Below, in pieces: positions 1 through 8,034 of a DNA stretch of 44,321 nucleotides. The notes beneath the pieces are model-generated. The model made no database searches. It had not been told where the DNA came from and saw only the letters and a list, made by a program, of their open reading frames with translations. Position 1 is the first letter of the stretch, and each line of letters starts with the position of its first letter. The DNA lies in IMG/VR virus record IMGVR_UViG_3300020404_000192, positions 1 through 44,321 of that record. One strand, 5' to 3'. The translations under genes were made by a program, and so were the position numbers. This DNA comes from a virus.

Positions 1-1373
1 GTAGAGAAATACTTTCCAACATAAGGATCCATAGCAGCGATGACATTTAATTTCTCTGTCATCATTTCTAAGTTCTTTAGTTCTGTGAAATGATTATCAT
101 AGAGATAGTCATACTGGATATGCTCTTTCATGTCATCCCAGTCTTCTGGTGTGATAACACTCTTGAGTATTAGCTGTGTCTTGAGGGTGTCATGGAATAT
201 GTCACTAAACTTTTTGCGGAGTTTTCCTACAAACTTAGTGAACTTTAATTCATCCCTAGTGATCTCTGCGGATCTACCAAGGTCAAATGATGTGCCACTT
301 TCTAATCTTCCTGCAGGAACATTTAACGCTTTGTAAAGTTTTGTTTGGAAATATTGCACGTCTGTCAATTCTCCAAGGTTCTGACCACCTGGCAATGTAG
401 TAATCTCTGTTCCTCTACCACCTTCTCTACGTGGTAACCAGAAATCTTCCATCATTGACATGTATTTTCTGTCATCTCTGATCTCACCAGTAGCAGCATC
501 GTATACTAACTTGTTACGATACCTACCCATAACCTCACGAAGATATGTTTCCGCTTTTTGTTTTGGTAGATTACCAACGTCAATGTAGAATATTCTTCTT
601 TCTGGTGCTCTTGATATTCTGTAGATAACAAGAGAGTCCTCGATCATACGTAACTGATTGAGAACTTTGATTCCTTTATGCAAGTAAGATAGAATGATAT
701 TTCTATTCGTATCCATCAAACCTGATGTGCAATATGTGATTGCGTCTTTTGCAATTCTGATTCCGCTATTTGCAGATGTATTGTTTAGACCTTTTGGATT
801 GTATAGGAAATACTCTTCGCCTTTACCGAAGTCATACTTCATAAACTCATCTGCAGTTTTTGGTTTTGTTATCTGCCTTACTTTCTTAATCTTGTGTGGA
901 TCTACATAACGCAATTCTTTGATACCATCCGCAGGATTATCTAAGTCAATTACTTTATGATAATATAAACGCCCATCAATATACCATCTACGGAACATCT
1001 CATGAGCTTTGCTATCGAAACCAAATAAATTTTTTATATAATCGAACTCGTCTCTAATAATACTTTTTACTGCATCACTAACTTCAAGGTTATCTAAGTT
1101 AACTTGAACTGGACTATCGTTTTGATCTGCAACTATCGCTTCATGAATTATATCTTCAATCGCTGAATCAACCTCTGGGTGCATCGCCATTTCGCGATAC
1201 TTCTTCACCATGTCATACTCAGTTTTGAAGTTACCGTCTAGGTCAAGATACTGACCGTAGTAACCTCCTGCAATATAACTCGTAGCTCCATCGTCAGAAG
1301 AAGGCTGGATCGGAGACGGAGCACGACTCTTCTCTGCATTCTTCTTAAACGAGAAACCGAATAACTCTGCCAT
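1..1373 (-). CDS. 20: Portal vertex protein gp20 (partial, C-terminus off the left edge)
   Basis: This is the T4 gp20-type portal, the dodecameric ring at the head vertex through which DNA is packaged and to which the neck attaches. The frame opens at an ATG at 1373 (MAELFGFSFKKN) and stays open to base 1, giving about 457 residues; T4 gp20 is about 524, so the C-terminal part is missing. Recognisable portal segments include EVDSAIEDIIHEAIV, the RRWYIDGRLYYHKVID strand region, RYVDPHKIKKVR, EDSLVIYRISRAPERRIFYI with DVGNLPKQKAE following, and the NVPAGRLESG loop. It is the last gene of the 13-20 block, 40 bases after the tail tube gene. The ribosome site is weak (an AAGGAT about 20 bases upstream), and a CTAAATA late-promoter-like motif lies 26 bases before the start. 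The family assignment is confident. Confidence 0.95.
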   Translation of the reverse strand, partial: MAELFGFSFKKNAEKSRAPSPIQPSSDDGATSYIAGGYYGQYLDLDGNFKTEYDMVKKYREMAMHPEVDSAIEDIIHEAIVADQNDSPVQVNLDNLEVSDAVKSIIRDEFDYIKNLFGFDSKAHEMFRRWYIDGRLYYHKVIDLDNPADGIKELRYVDPHKIKKVRQITKPKTADEFMKYDFGKGEEYFLYNPKGLNNTSANSGIRIAKDAITYCTSGLMDTNRNIILSYLHKGIKVLNQLRMIEDSLVIYRISRAPERRIFYIDVGNLPKQKAETYLREVMGRYRNKLVYDAATGEIRDDRKYMSMMEDFWLPRREGGRGTEITTLPGGQNLGELTDVQYFQTKLYKALNVPAGRLESGTSFDLGRSAEITRDELKFTKFVGKLRKKFSDIFHDTLKTQLILKSVITPEDWDDMKEHIQYDYLYDNHFTELKNLEMMTEKLNVIAAMDPYVGKYFS

Positions 1374-1398
1374 AATATCTGTGGTTTCTTATCCTTAT

Positions 1399-1405
1399 TA
1401 TTTAG
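1399..1405 (-). promoter_or_regulatory. Putative late promoter (CTAAATA) upstream of gp20
   Basis: On the minus strand the gap between the tail tube and portal genes reads ACTAAATAATAAGGA. The CTAAATA core resembles the NATAAATA element read by the T4-type late sigma factor gp55, and it lies 26 bases from the portal ATG. The same CTAAATAATA string recurs at 4097 and 17208. No experimental support is available. Confidence 0.45.
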
Positions 1406-1413
1406 TAGGGTTA

Positions 1414-2028
1414 TTAAACGAGACTATCGTTGCTACTGTTTCCTGCATCAACTGATTTTGATGTGTGGAACTGATATGCAAATTCTACGTCAAACTCTTC
1501 AAACGAATCATTGTTGTCATACGCAACTGATACCTGAGATACAGATACAGGGAATGCAGAGAACAATTCGTATTGACGAATAACCTTTAGGTTCTGTCCG
1601 TCACCATCAAATTTGCTTAACTGATCTACCTTGATGTTCTTCAAGATACCATCAGCATCACTACTGATACCAGCTGTTGCTGTGTTTGTTCCTACACCGT
1701 TTGTAAGTTCTATCCATTTCTCATATGCTGCACGCAATTCAAATGCGTCATCCATATAGAATGTTCCTGTCCATGTTTCATAAGTTCTGTCGCCAGGCAC
1801 TTTGAGAACACGACCTCTGAATGGTAATTCAACAGTTCCTACGTTTGTTGCAGGAAGTGCTGCTGCTTTGCACATAAATGTGACTGACTCTTCTGGTTTA
1901 CCAGTTCCATCAATTACAGGATCTGCTACTCCTGATGGGAAACCGTGTTCTACTGAGAACAGGTTAGGGCGGACACCGCCCTTAATTGCTGATTGAAAAG
2001 TAAGTAAACCTAATCCTTTACTTGCCAT
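1414..2028 (-). CDS. 19: Tail tube protein gp19
   Basis: The protein (204 aa) is the T4 gp19-type inner tail tube subunit, which stacks as hexamers inside the sheath and conducts DNA. The key visible signature is the central stretch RGRVLKVPGDRTYETWTGTF followed by an acidic-aromatic helix (AFELRAAYEKWIELTNG), which matches the gp19 fold signature. The N-terminus GLGLLTFQSAIKGGVRPNLF and the strongly acidic C-terminal half fit the marine T4-like versions, which are somewhat longer than T4 gp19 (163 aa). It lies 18 bases after the sheath gene, in the usual 18-19-20 order. A GGAG ribosome site precedes the start. Confidence 0.93.
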   Translation of the reverse strand: MASKGLGLLTFQSAIKGGVRPNLFSVEHGFPSGVADPVIDGTGKPEESVTFMCKAAALPATNVGTVELPFRGRVLKVPGDRTYETWTGTFYMDDAFELRAAYEKWIELTNGVGTNTATAGISSDADGILKNIKVDQLSKFDGDGQNLKVIRQYELFSAFPVSVSQVSVAYDNNDSFEEFDVEFAYQFHTSKSVDAGNSSNDSLV

Positions 2029-2046
2029 TGTTAATTTGCTCCGATG

Positions 2047-4056
2047 TTATCTGCGTGGGATGACTTCTTCAAATGATACACCTGTTCGTGTAGCAATGAA
2101 TGTCAGTGTGATAAAGTTGATTGAACGTGCAGGCTTGATATAGAAATCTGCCTTAAACTCGTTCGCGTCGATGATTGCTCCAGTGTTATTGGACTCATCA
2201 CATACAACTAAGAAATCTGTGATTCCTCTTTCAGCTTGAATGCCTCTAAGGAATGGTTCAACAACATTCTTAAAGTTGTTACGTGTGAACTCATCGTTTA
2301 ATTCAAAAAGGACTCCCTTCGCAGCGTTGCCGATTGTCTTCTCTATCACATTGAAAAGACGTCTAACATTGATGCGATCAAATGCAGATGGTGAAGCGAG
2401 AGCTGTTTTGTCTCCGAATAGGACTATGCCCTGACCAGGTAAACTGGTTACTGGGTTGATCCTTCTTTGATACAGTGTATCTCTTTCGGATTTAGTTGGT
2501 GAGTATGCAAGTTTAACTGCACCTCTGATTGCACCACGGTTTAATCCTGCGGGAGAGAACCATGGAGTTCCGTTAGCGGTAACGCTTGCACATAATCCTG
2601 CAACGTCTCCGTTAAGTGGAACGTAACGATACTTGTCTGCAAATCTGTCGTAGATATACTTCCAACCATTGTCAAACACACCGAATGATGTTGCTTGCAT
2701 GTTATTGTAGAAGTCTACTACATTTTGTGTTTGTGTTGCTGAGGATGTAACTCCAACAACGTCTCCATAGAAAGGAGATATGAAACCAACAGCGTCTTTT
2801 CTGCCAGAAGCAATGGATAGAACCTTTGCTGCTATAGACTGTGTGTTGGATTTACTGCCGATGTCGCCAGGACCCATGAGGATGTAATCAACATCTAATG
2901 TCTCAACATCTGCGAACTCAGTAAGACCAGTCATGATCTCTCCTGATGTTGCACCTAATGTTTCAGCACCCTTTACAAAAGTATAACTTCTGTTAGCAGA
3001 GTCTGATGAGAATAAATCAAATGTAGTTGTGCTAGGACTTCCTGCATTTCCTGTTCCACCAAAGTTTGCACCAGTAGTGATTGCTGCATTACCACTTACG
3101 TCGTATGCATCATTCTCGTGTGAACCCCAGTAAACAAAGTTTGATTTGTCCTGTATTACAGTTGGGTAATAGTTAACTGCACCTGATGAAGTCTTTGCAT
3201 TGTTTGCTTTAGAAACAAATGTAAACTTCTCAAGTAATGTATTTGGTGATCCAGTAATAACTCCTGTTGAGTCAAATACAACAACGTGCATTTCATCATT
3301 AGCACCACCACGTTCTGAAACGTAAGGTGAAGTGCCAGGTCTAGGAGCGATTGAATTCCATTTTACATTGCCATAAGCAACTTGTGAATCATACCAATCT
3401 GACTTTGCTGTGATGTTAAGGTCGGTTACACCGTTTTCAATAACCTCACTACCAGTCCAAGTATCAGAAGTAATTAAGGAAACTATGTTGTTAACAGAAT
3501 CCCACTGATAAATGAAACCAGACTTAGCACCGCCAGGAGATCCAGATGCTGTTTGAACCTGAGTTCCTATTGTGGACGTAGACAAAGCACCATCGAGAGT
3601 TAGTGAAATATCAGCACCTTTATCAATGATGCTAACTTTAATTGCATTTGAATCACTGCCAGGATTTCTCGCTGCCCACTTGAATGGGTTTGCTGTTGCA
3701 ATAGCATAAACTGATTCATATACATCTACTGTTGGAATAGACAGTGTATAAGGAGAAGTTACATTATCGTCTGATGCTGTAAGTTGTCCAGATGTAGCTA
3801 CTCGAACAACATCAAGAACACCACCATACTGGAGGAAACTTGCTGCAGTCCACCATGTCCCTGCATTAGCGTCGGAGGGTTCACCGAACTGTTCAATTAA
3901 CTGAGACTCGTTTGCGATGCGAACTGGTTTAAGAACAGGTCCTTTAGAGAAGGCACCCGCTATTGCTCCTACGTTTACTTCAACCGTCTCAATCGACCCG
4001 ATAGTCAAATCCCTTTCTTGGATTTCGACTCCTGGCGATAGAAGCGTGCTAGCCAT
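2047..4056 (-). CDS. 18: Tail sheath protein gp18
   Basis: At 669 aa this is close to T4 gp18 (659 aa), the contractile sheath subunit. The N-terminus MASTLLSPGVEIQERDLT is the classic sheath opening. The conserved C-terminal domain is complete: GIVLFGDKTALASPSAFDRI, then INVRRLFNVIEKTIGNAAKG, EPFLRGIQAERGITDFLVVC and the final KPARSINFITLTFIATRTG. These C-terminal segments form the inner sheath domain that contacts the tube. The middle (about residues 150-380) is less conserved and is probably the surface-exposed insertion domain. A strong AGGAG ribosome site sits 8 bases before the ATG, and a CTAAATA promoter-like motif lies about 40 bases upstream, so the gene may be made at high level independently of the terminase gene. 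Confidence 0.96.
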   Translation of the reverse strand: MASTLLSPGVEIQERDLTIGSIETVEVNVGAIAGAFSKGPVLKPVRIANESQLIEQFGEPSDANAGTWWTAASFLQYGGVLDVVRVATSGQLTASDDNVTSPYTLSIPTVDVYESVYAIATANPFKWAARNPGSDSNAIKVSIIDKGADISLTLDGALSTSTIGTQVQTASGSPGGAKSGFIYQWDSVNNIVSLITSDTWTGSEVIENGVTDLNITAKSDWYDSQVAYGNVKWNSIAPRPGTSPYVSERGGANDEMHVVVFDSTGVITGSPNTLLEKFTFVSKANNAKTSSGAVNYYPTVIQDKSNFVYWGSHENDAYDVSGNAAITTGANFGGTGNAGSPSTTTFDLFSSDSANRSYTFVKGAETLGATSGEIMTGLTEFADVETLDVDYILMGPGDIGSKSNTQSIAAKVLSIASGRKDAVGFISPFYGDVVGVTSSATQTQNVVDFYNNMQATSFGVFDNGWKYIYDRFADKYRYVPLNGDVAGLCASVTANGTPWFSPAGLNRGAIRGAVKLAYSPTKSERDTLYQRRINPVTSLPGQGIVLFGDKTALASPSAFDRINVRRLFNVIEKTIGNAAKGVLFELNDEFTRNNFKNVVEPFLRGIQAERGITDFLVVCDESNNTGAIIDANEFKADFYIKPARSINFITLTFIATRTGVSFEEVIPRR

Positions 4057-4096
4057 GTATTTTACTCCTGATGTAATAACAATTTTTGTCTAATAT

Positions 4097-4103
4097 TATT
4101 TAG
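4097..4103 (-). promoter_or_regulatory. Putative late promoter (CTAAATA) upstream of gp18
   Basis: The 61-base gap between the terminase stop and the sheath start reads TTCTAAATAATATTAG on the minus strand. The motif is 40 bases before the sheath ATG. A promoter here makes sense because sheath is needed in far larger amounts than terminase. Inferred from motif and position only. Confidence 0.45.
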
Positions 4104-4117
4104 AAAAAGTTGCCTTT

Positions 4118-5800
4118 CTACTTATAGTCCCACATATAACTTACGTCACCATACTCATCTAGCTTCCATTTTTCTTGATTTTCCTCGTTCATATCTATCT
4201 GCCAGATGCTTCCAGACTCATCTACTATAGTGTCATCCTCCAATCCGTCAGATATAAAACCAAATGGTGCCATGTCTTGCTCGATTGCGTTCTTTTGATC
4301 CTCATATATGCGTCTTCTTATGTCCTGATCAGTCATTTCCTTGAAATAATCCTGCTGAACTAACCACGCAAAGATAACTAAACACATCACTAAGTCATCA
4401 TTATACCCTTCGTCCGCTTCAAAGCTCTGCTTATTTTGTATGAACGTAGTCAACTCAGATACAATGTTGTAATCCTTAACAAGTAACTTGTCATCTTCGA
4501 TTAGAGTCTTAAGGTTAGAGCATCCTTGTGCTTTGACAGTCTTGCTCATCTTCACACCCATCTGTGTTTTATTACCTGAGAATCCCTGTCCGACTTGCTG
4601 CCCTGCTCTACCCCGCATCGCACACATAAGAACGTTCTCATACTCTATGTCATAGAATAAACTTCCCGCAACTGCCTCTCCAATATCATTTACCTCTACC
4701 AATACATACGCATTATTATAATTAGTCGCTACATTATAGATGATATTTGGGAATAGCATCGGTCTAACATCATGGTCTCTGTATTTTGCTACTAGTCTCC
4801 ACGGAGCATGCGTAATATCTATGACTACAAATGCGGAATAATCCTGTGCGAGACCACGAGATACGTCAACACATATAATGTAATCATGATTAGATACAGG
4901 ATTTTCATATACGTCGAGAGATCCGTTGGTCGTAATCGGGTCATCGTAAGTTAATACTCTAAGTTTACTTGCTGTTATCAGTGTGTCAACAGATCCTAGA
5001 AACTCGCACTCAAACTCTTGAGTAAACTGTCTCTCTGATGTATTGGCAATAGTTGTTTCTTTCCATTTTGCATCTCGACCTGGCACTTTCGACCAGTGCA
5101 CTTCCGTCCATGCATATCCATTTCTACCTTTTTGTGCATCAACCCACAACTTATAGAAGTGGTTCATACCATTAGGTGTAGATATAATAATTACTTTTGT
5201 TGATGTTCCAGATGTAATAGTAGGATATACAGAACTAAAGAACTGTTCTGCAATATGGTTAGGTATGAATGCAAACTCATCAAGGAATATGATGTTGAAT
5301 GACATACCTCGAACTGCAGATGCAGAGGTAGATGCTGCCAGTATTTTAGATCCGTTTTCTAATTCCATCGAACCTTTGTTATACACAACAATACCTTGCT
5401 GTATCCACAGAGGTAATTGTTCGTATGCTAGTTGTAGTCTACTAAGTAAGTCTCTAGCAGTAGATAGTTTGTTAGCTAGAATACCAACGTTAACGTTATC
5501 ATTGAATAGAATATAGTGTAGCAGATATGATACACAAGTAGTAGACTTACCAGTCTGTCTAGGGAGTTTTGCTATATTAAATCTATGCTCATGAAAAGAT
5601 TCTATGAGTTCTTGTTGGAAATCCCACATCTTAAATGGAACTATACCCTCATCCAACGAGATGATTTTAATATAGTTCATAGCAAAATATACAGGATCCT
5701 CTTTGCACTTGAGGTATTCCTGTATTTGCTCTTTGGTAAATTGTATTTCAGTCCCTACCTTTTTGAGGTTGGGATTACCCAAATAAAAATCTTGACTCAT
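4118..5800 (-). CDS. 17: Terminase large subunit gp17
   Basis: This 560-aa protein is the ATP-driven packaging motor and headful nuclease, docking on the portal during head filling. ATPase signatures: Walker A PRQTGKST (about residues 80-87), Walker B IIFLDEFAF with Asp174-Glu175, and the coupling motif ISTPNG (206-211). The C-terminal RNase H-like nuclease carries CVDVSRG (Asp312), LVEVND (Glu369) and NDDL (Asp468/469), which match the acidic triad of T4 gp17. Length is slightly under T4's 610 aa. The ATG overlaps the stop of the 54-aa gene upstream as ATGA, implying coupled translation. Unlike T4, it is separated from the small subunit by four genes. The last 60 residues are acidic and rich in Trp. 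Confidence 0.97.
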   Translation of the reverse strand: MSQDFYLGNPNLKKVGTEIQFTKEQIQEYLKCKEDPVYFAMNYIKIISLDEGIVPFKMWDFQQELIESFHEHRFNIAKLPRQTGKSTTCVSYLLHYILFNDNVNVGILANKLSTARDLLSRLQLAYEQLPLWIQQGIVVYNKGSMELENGSKILAASTSASAVRGMSFNIIFLDEFAFIPNHIAEQFFSSVYPTITSGTSTKVIIISTPNGMNHFYKLWVDAQKGRNGYAWTEVHWSKVPGRDAKWKETTIANTSERQFTQEFECEFLGSVDTLITASKLRVLTYDDPITTNGSLDVYENPVSNHDYIICVDVSRGLAQDYSAFVVIDITHAPWRLVAKYRDHDVRPMLFPNIIYNVATNYNNAYVLVEVNDIGEAVAGSLFYDIEYENVLMCAMRGRAGQQVGQGFSGNKTQMGVKMSKTVKAQGCSNLKTLIEDDKLLVKDYNIVSELTTFIQNKQSFEADEGYNDDLVMCLVIFAWLVQQDYFKEMTDQDIRRRIYEDQKNAIEQDMAPFGFISDGLEDDTIVDESGSIWQIDMNEENQEKWKLDEYGDVSYMWDYK

Positions 5801-5961
5801 CTAGTCGTTTTCAAATACTGCTCTGCAGATTCCTTCGTGTCAAACCAATGCATATGTCTATGCAATTGAACTGAAAATTTATGTGTAATAGAGTCGTAAC
5901 CTATACGTCCTTCAAAGTCCATCCAATCAGGATCTAGAAGGTCTTCTGATACTGTTGACAT
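5797..5961 (-). CDS. Small hypothetical protein preceding the large terminase (54 aa)
   Basis: I do not recognise this family. The frame could open at 5988, but I place the start at the ATG at 5961 (MSTVSEDLLDPDWMDFEG) because an AGGAG ribosome site lies 10 bases upstream of it and would be inside the gene if the longer start were used. The product is a small mixed alpha/beta protein with an acidic N-terminus, a histidine-rich stretch LHRHMHWF near residues 34-41, and a helical end KESAEQYLKTTR. Its stop overlaps the gp17 start (ATGA), so it is probably translationally coupled to the terminase and may assist packaging; that role is inference from position. Confidence 0.7.
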   Translation of the reverse strand: MSTVSEDLLDPDWMDFEGRIGYDSITHKFSVQLHRHMHWFDTKESAEQYLKTTR

Positions 5962-6085
5962 GAGCGAATTTCTCCTGTTTAATCTCATACTCTAGCATGT
6001 TGCGTAGAATACGAGCTCTGGTTGAATCGTTAAATGCCTCAAGGACTCGTAGTTCTTGTTGCATTTCTTTAACTCTTCTAGACAT
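5927..6085 (-). CDS. Small basic helical protein (52 aa), hypothetical
   Basis: This short frame begins MSRRVKEMQQELRVLEAF and ends SIRRPSRS. It is predicted to be almost wholly helical, with a possible short coiled coil (KEMQQELRVLEAF, then ILRNMLEYEIKQEKF) and a net positive charge. Support for a real gene: an AGGAG ribosome site (6093-6097) 7 bases before the ATG, a start just 15 bases after the preceding gene's stop, and a position that fills an otherwise empty stretch. Its end overlaps the start of the next small gene by 35 bases in a different frame. No function is known to me; as one of the small genes between the terminase subunits it may act in packaging. Confidence 0.6.
   Translation of the reverse strand: MSRRVKEMQQELRVLEAFNDSTRARILRNMLEYEIKQEKFAHVNSIRRPSRS
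5972..5976 (-). promoter_or_regulatory. Ribosome binding site that fixes the start of the 54-aa gene
   Basis: AGGAG on the minus strand, 10 bases before the ATG at 5961. It lies inside the upstream 52-aa gene and downstream of the alternative ATG at 5988, so it argues for the shorter protein. Confidence 0.6.
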
Positions 6086-6092
6086 ATTTAGT

Positions 6093-6097
6093 CTCCT
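6093..6097 (-). promoter_or_regulatory. Ribosome binding site of the 52-aa gene
   Basis: AGGAG on the minus strand, 7 bases before the ATG at 6085, in the 15-base gap after the 410-aa gene. It is the main reason to accept the very short gene. Confidence 0.6.
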
Positions 6098-6100
6098 AAA

Positions 6101-7333
6101 TTAGCATTTCCATTTACGGAGTGACTTGTTTATCCGACTGTCAGGATCCCTAGCAGTCTTCGCACTCGTCAATCTCTTTTTCATACCCTTCATTCTAGCA
6201 CAGAAACTTGCTCTTCGCCCAGCTGCTTTACCACCTTTCTTTACCTTACCTGTAACTGGTGCTTTTAAATCGCTGCCAGGATTCTGTCTCTCATATGATT
6301 TTCTACCTTTTTCATTCAATCCACCAGAGGGACTCTTACCTGATTTCTTTTGCCAATCTTCACTTACCTGATCTTGTGGAAACGTAGGGACATCTGTTGA
6401 TGGAACGACGGATTTTTTCTTCTCTTTATTCTGTTTCTTCTTCATTGCCTTATCTTTAAACTCTTCCTTAGAGTCACCCGCATAGAAATAAGTCTCTCCT
6501 AATCTTCTATCTTGATTCTTATTCTTATGTTTCCATGCTGTAGCATATGCAATTGACTTCTCATCCTTTGTCAATGCACCATCTTTTGCATATGATTTCT
6601 TGATATGCTTTATCATTCTTTCATACTTCTTACCCTTTGGTGCTTCTTCTTTTACTGCTGCTGCACGTAGTCTCTTTGCTTGACTCTTGTGCATTGCAAC
6701 TGCCTTATCTAATTCAGCTGGGATTTTGTTTGCTTCTTTTCCTGCGTCTTTCTTAAATTCTTTTGAGTTCTTCAATCTCTGCGATTGACTTGCATGCATT
6801 TTTACTGCAGCGTCTAGTTCTTTTGGTATCTTATTTACAGCAGCACCATAGTGTTGCTCACTCATACCATCTGCTGCATCTTCACCTGTCTGACCTGATG
6901 GGTTGTCACTTGGAGTGTCATCATATGAACCATATGTGATACAAGGTTTCTTACCACATCCACAGTTTTTATTCTTGTTTACTCCTTCTTTCTGGAGCAT
7001 ACCATCCTTACCAATAGTCATACCATCTGGTAATGGTTTGCATTTCTGTTCGTCAAAGCAATAGTATTTGCCTTCACCACAGTTCTTCTTTGCTTCTAAG
7101 ATAAATTTTTCTCTTGCTTCCTTCACCAATAATACAGGATCAGATGTAGGATCTGATTCATGAAAGTTTATTACCCTTGAGCCAGGATAAACTTTGTCTG
7201 CAATTTTTTGTGCTTGAGGTCTTTGTAGTTTACCTAACTTATCTCTAAACACTGTAACAGTAAACTGCCTACCTCTCCATACAAGAGAGATAACGTAGTA
7301 TCTACCATACATGGTGGGGATGCGTGTTGCCAT
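6101..7333 (-). CDS. Composite basic protein with C-terminal DUF6321-type domain (410 aa)
   Basis: The protein is a string of short modules. Residues 1-65 form a small mixed domain (MYGRYYVISLVWRGRQFTVT). Residues 85-131 carry two cysteine clusters, CGEGKYYCFDEQKC and CGCGKKPC, that could bind metal. Residues about 167-199 and 202-234 are a tandem repeat of the form NKIPxELDxAVxMHxSQxxRL. Residues 236-275 hold a lysine-rich helical motif ending EKSIAYATAWKHKNK. The C-terminus (about 325-410) has SGKSPSGGLNEKGRKSYERQ and GRRASFCARMKGMKKRL, the hallmarks of DUF6321, usually a small stand-alone phage protein of unknown function. The whole is strongly basic, so nucleic acid binding is plausible. 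It abuts the 85-aa gene (TAAATG) and lies between the terminase subunits. Homologues exist in marine T4-like phages as far as I recall; function unknown. Confidence 0.8.
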   Translation of the reverse strand: MATRIPTMYGRYYVISLVWRGRQFTVTVFRDKLGKLQRPQAQKIADKVYPGSRVINFHESDPTSDPVLLVKEAREKFILEAKKNCGEGKYYCFDEQKCKPLPDGMTIGKDGMLQKEGVNKNKNCGCGKKPCITYGSYDDTPSDNPSGQTGEDAADGMSEQHYGAAVNKIPKELDAAVKMHASQSQRLKNSKEFKKDAGKEANKIPAELDKAVAMHKSQAKRLRAAAVKEEAPKGKKYERMIKHIKKSYAKDGALTKDEKSIAYATAWKHKNKNQDRRLGETYFYAGDSKEEFKDKAMKKKQNKEKKKSVVPSTDVPTFPQDQVSEDWQKKSGKSPSGGLNEKGRKSYERQNPGSDLKAPVTGKVKKGGKAAGRRASFCARMKGMKKRLTSAKTARDPDSRINKSLRKWKC

Positions 7334-7591
7334 TTATCTTGTGAATGCTATGCTTGTTACTTTTATAGATGAACCACCCGCTGATGCTTCGAGTGTATCT
7401 GTTGGATCTTTTTCAAATACTTCTACAGTTCCATTAACTACTGTGGCACTACCGATAGTATTACCGCCAGAGTCTTTTCTTGTGATTACTGATACAGCAC
7501 TATGTCCGTTATAAACACGAACTAATCCCGCACGACTCACATTAGTTGCAGAAGATAGATCCGCCTCAGCTGCTAATACTTTGATTACCAT
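7334..7591 (-). CDS. Small beta-rich protein, possible virion structural protein (85 aa)
   Basis: The sequence (MVIKVLAAEADLSSATNVSR at the start, VTSIAFTR at the end) alternates short hydrophobic strands and Gly/Ser turns, suggesting a small beta-barrel or beta-sandwich. No catalytic motif, membrane segment or signal is visible. An AAAGGAAG ribosome site precedes the ATG, and a GATAAATA late-promoter-like element lies 25 bases upstream, overlapping the gp16 stop. It is followed without a gap by the 410-aa gene. Similar small proteins are found next to the terminase genes in marine T4-like phages; a head or tail decoration role is only a guess. Confidence 0.75.
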   Translation of the reverse strand: MVIKVLAAEADLSSATNVSRAGLVRVYNGHSAVSVITRKDSGGNTIGSATVVNGTVEVFEKDPTDTLEASAGGSSIKVTSIAFTR

Positions 7592-7614
7592 GATAGAATA
7601 CTTCCTTTACTATG

Positions 7615-8034
7615 TTATTTATCTTTCTTCTTAGTTGCTTGTTTTAGCATCTTTTGAAGATCAGCAGTGCTACCAATAAACAATGAGTTATTAGTTACTG
7701 TCTGATTTTTAGGACTCTCCTCCTTGATAGATTTTTTGTCCTTTTGTAATGCCATCAGTTTATCTGCGACATCACCGACATTCTTAATTAGATTGCCAGC
7801 TACCTCATATGCACGAGGATGATCAGATGACATAGCAAGGTCAAGTGCACCGTTGACTGCTTCTTGTCCTTTGTCAATCAAAGAATACAAGTTACCTCTT
7901 GTGTATTCATAGTCACTATCAACATCATCACCCTTTGGTTTTAGATGAAGTTTGCTTGTTTTAGGGACTACCTCTGTTTCTGTAGGTTCAGTATTGAACA
8001 CTTCATCCAATCCTGACATGTCTTCTTTACTCAT
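7615..8034 (-). CDS. 16: Terminase small subunit gp16
   Basis: This is the DNA-recognition subunit that works with gp17 during packaging. It aligns with T4 gp16 (164 aa) in the central helices (SDHPRAYEVAGNLIKNVG against the T4 SPRHMEVFATLMG segment) and at the C-terminal NNSLFIGSTADLQKML against T4 NATVFMGSPTELM. I place the start at 8034 (MSKEDMSGLDEVFN), giving 139 aa and an 8-base overlap with the end of gp15. A longer frame reaching 8100 exists but would overlap gp15 by 74 bases and adds residues unlike the family. The centre is an oligomerising helical region and the last residues are lysine-rich. Confidence 0.88.
   Translation of the reverse strand: MSKEDMSGLDEVFNTEPTETEVVPKTSKLHLKPKGDDVDSDYEYTRGNLYSLIDKGQEAVNGALDLAMSSDHPRAYEVAGNLIKNVGDVADKLMALQKDKKSIKEESPKNQTVTNNSLFIGSTADLQKMLKQATKKKDK
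7616..7623 (-). promoter_or_regulatory. Putative late promoter (GATAAATA) containing the gp16 stop codon
   Basis: On the minus strand the end of gp16 reads AAAGATAAATAACATAG: the element fits NATAAATA and the TAA stop is its last two bases plus the next one. It lies 25 bases before the 85-aa gene. The same arrangement is seen at 16685 and 35002. Confidence 0.45.
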
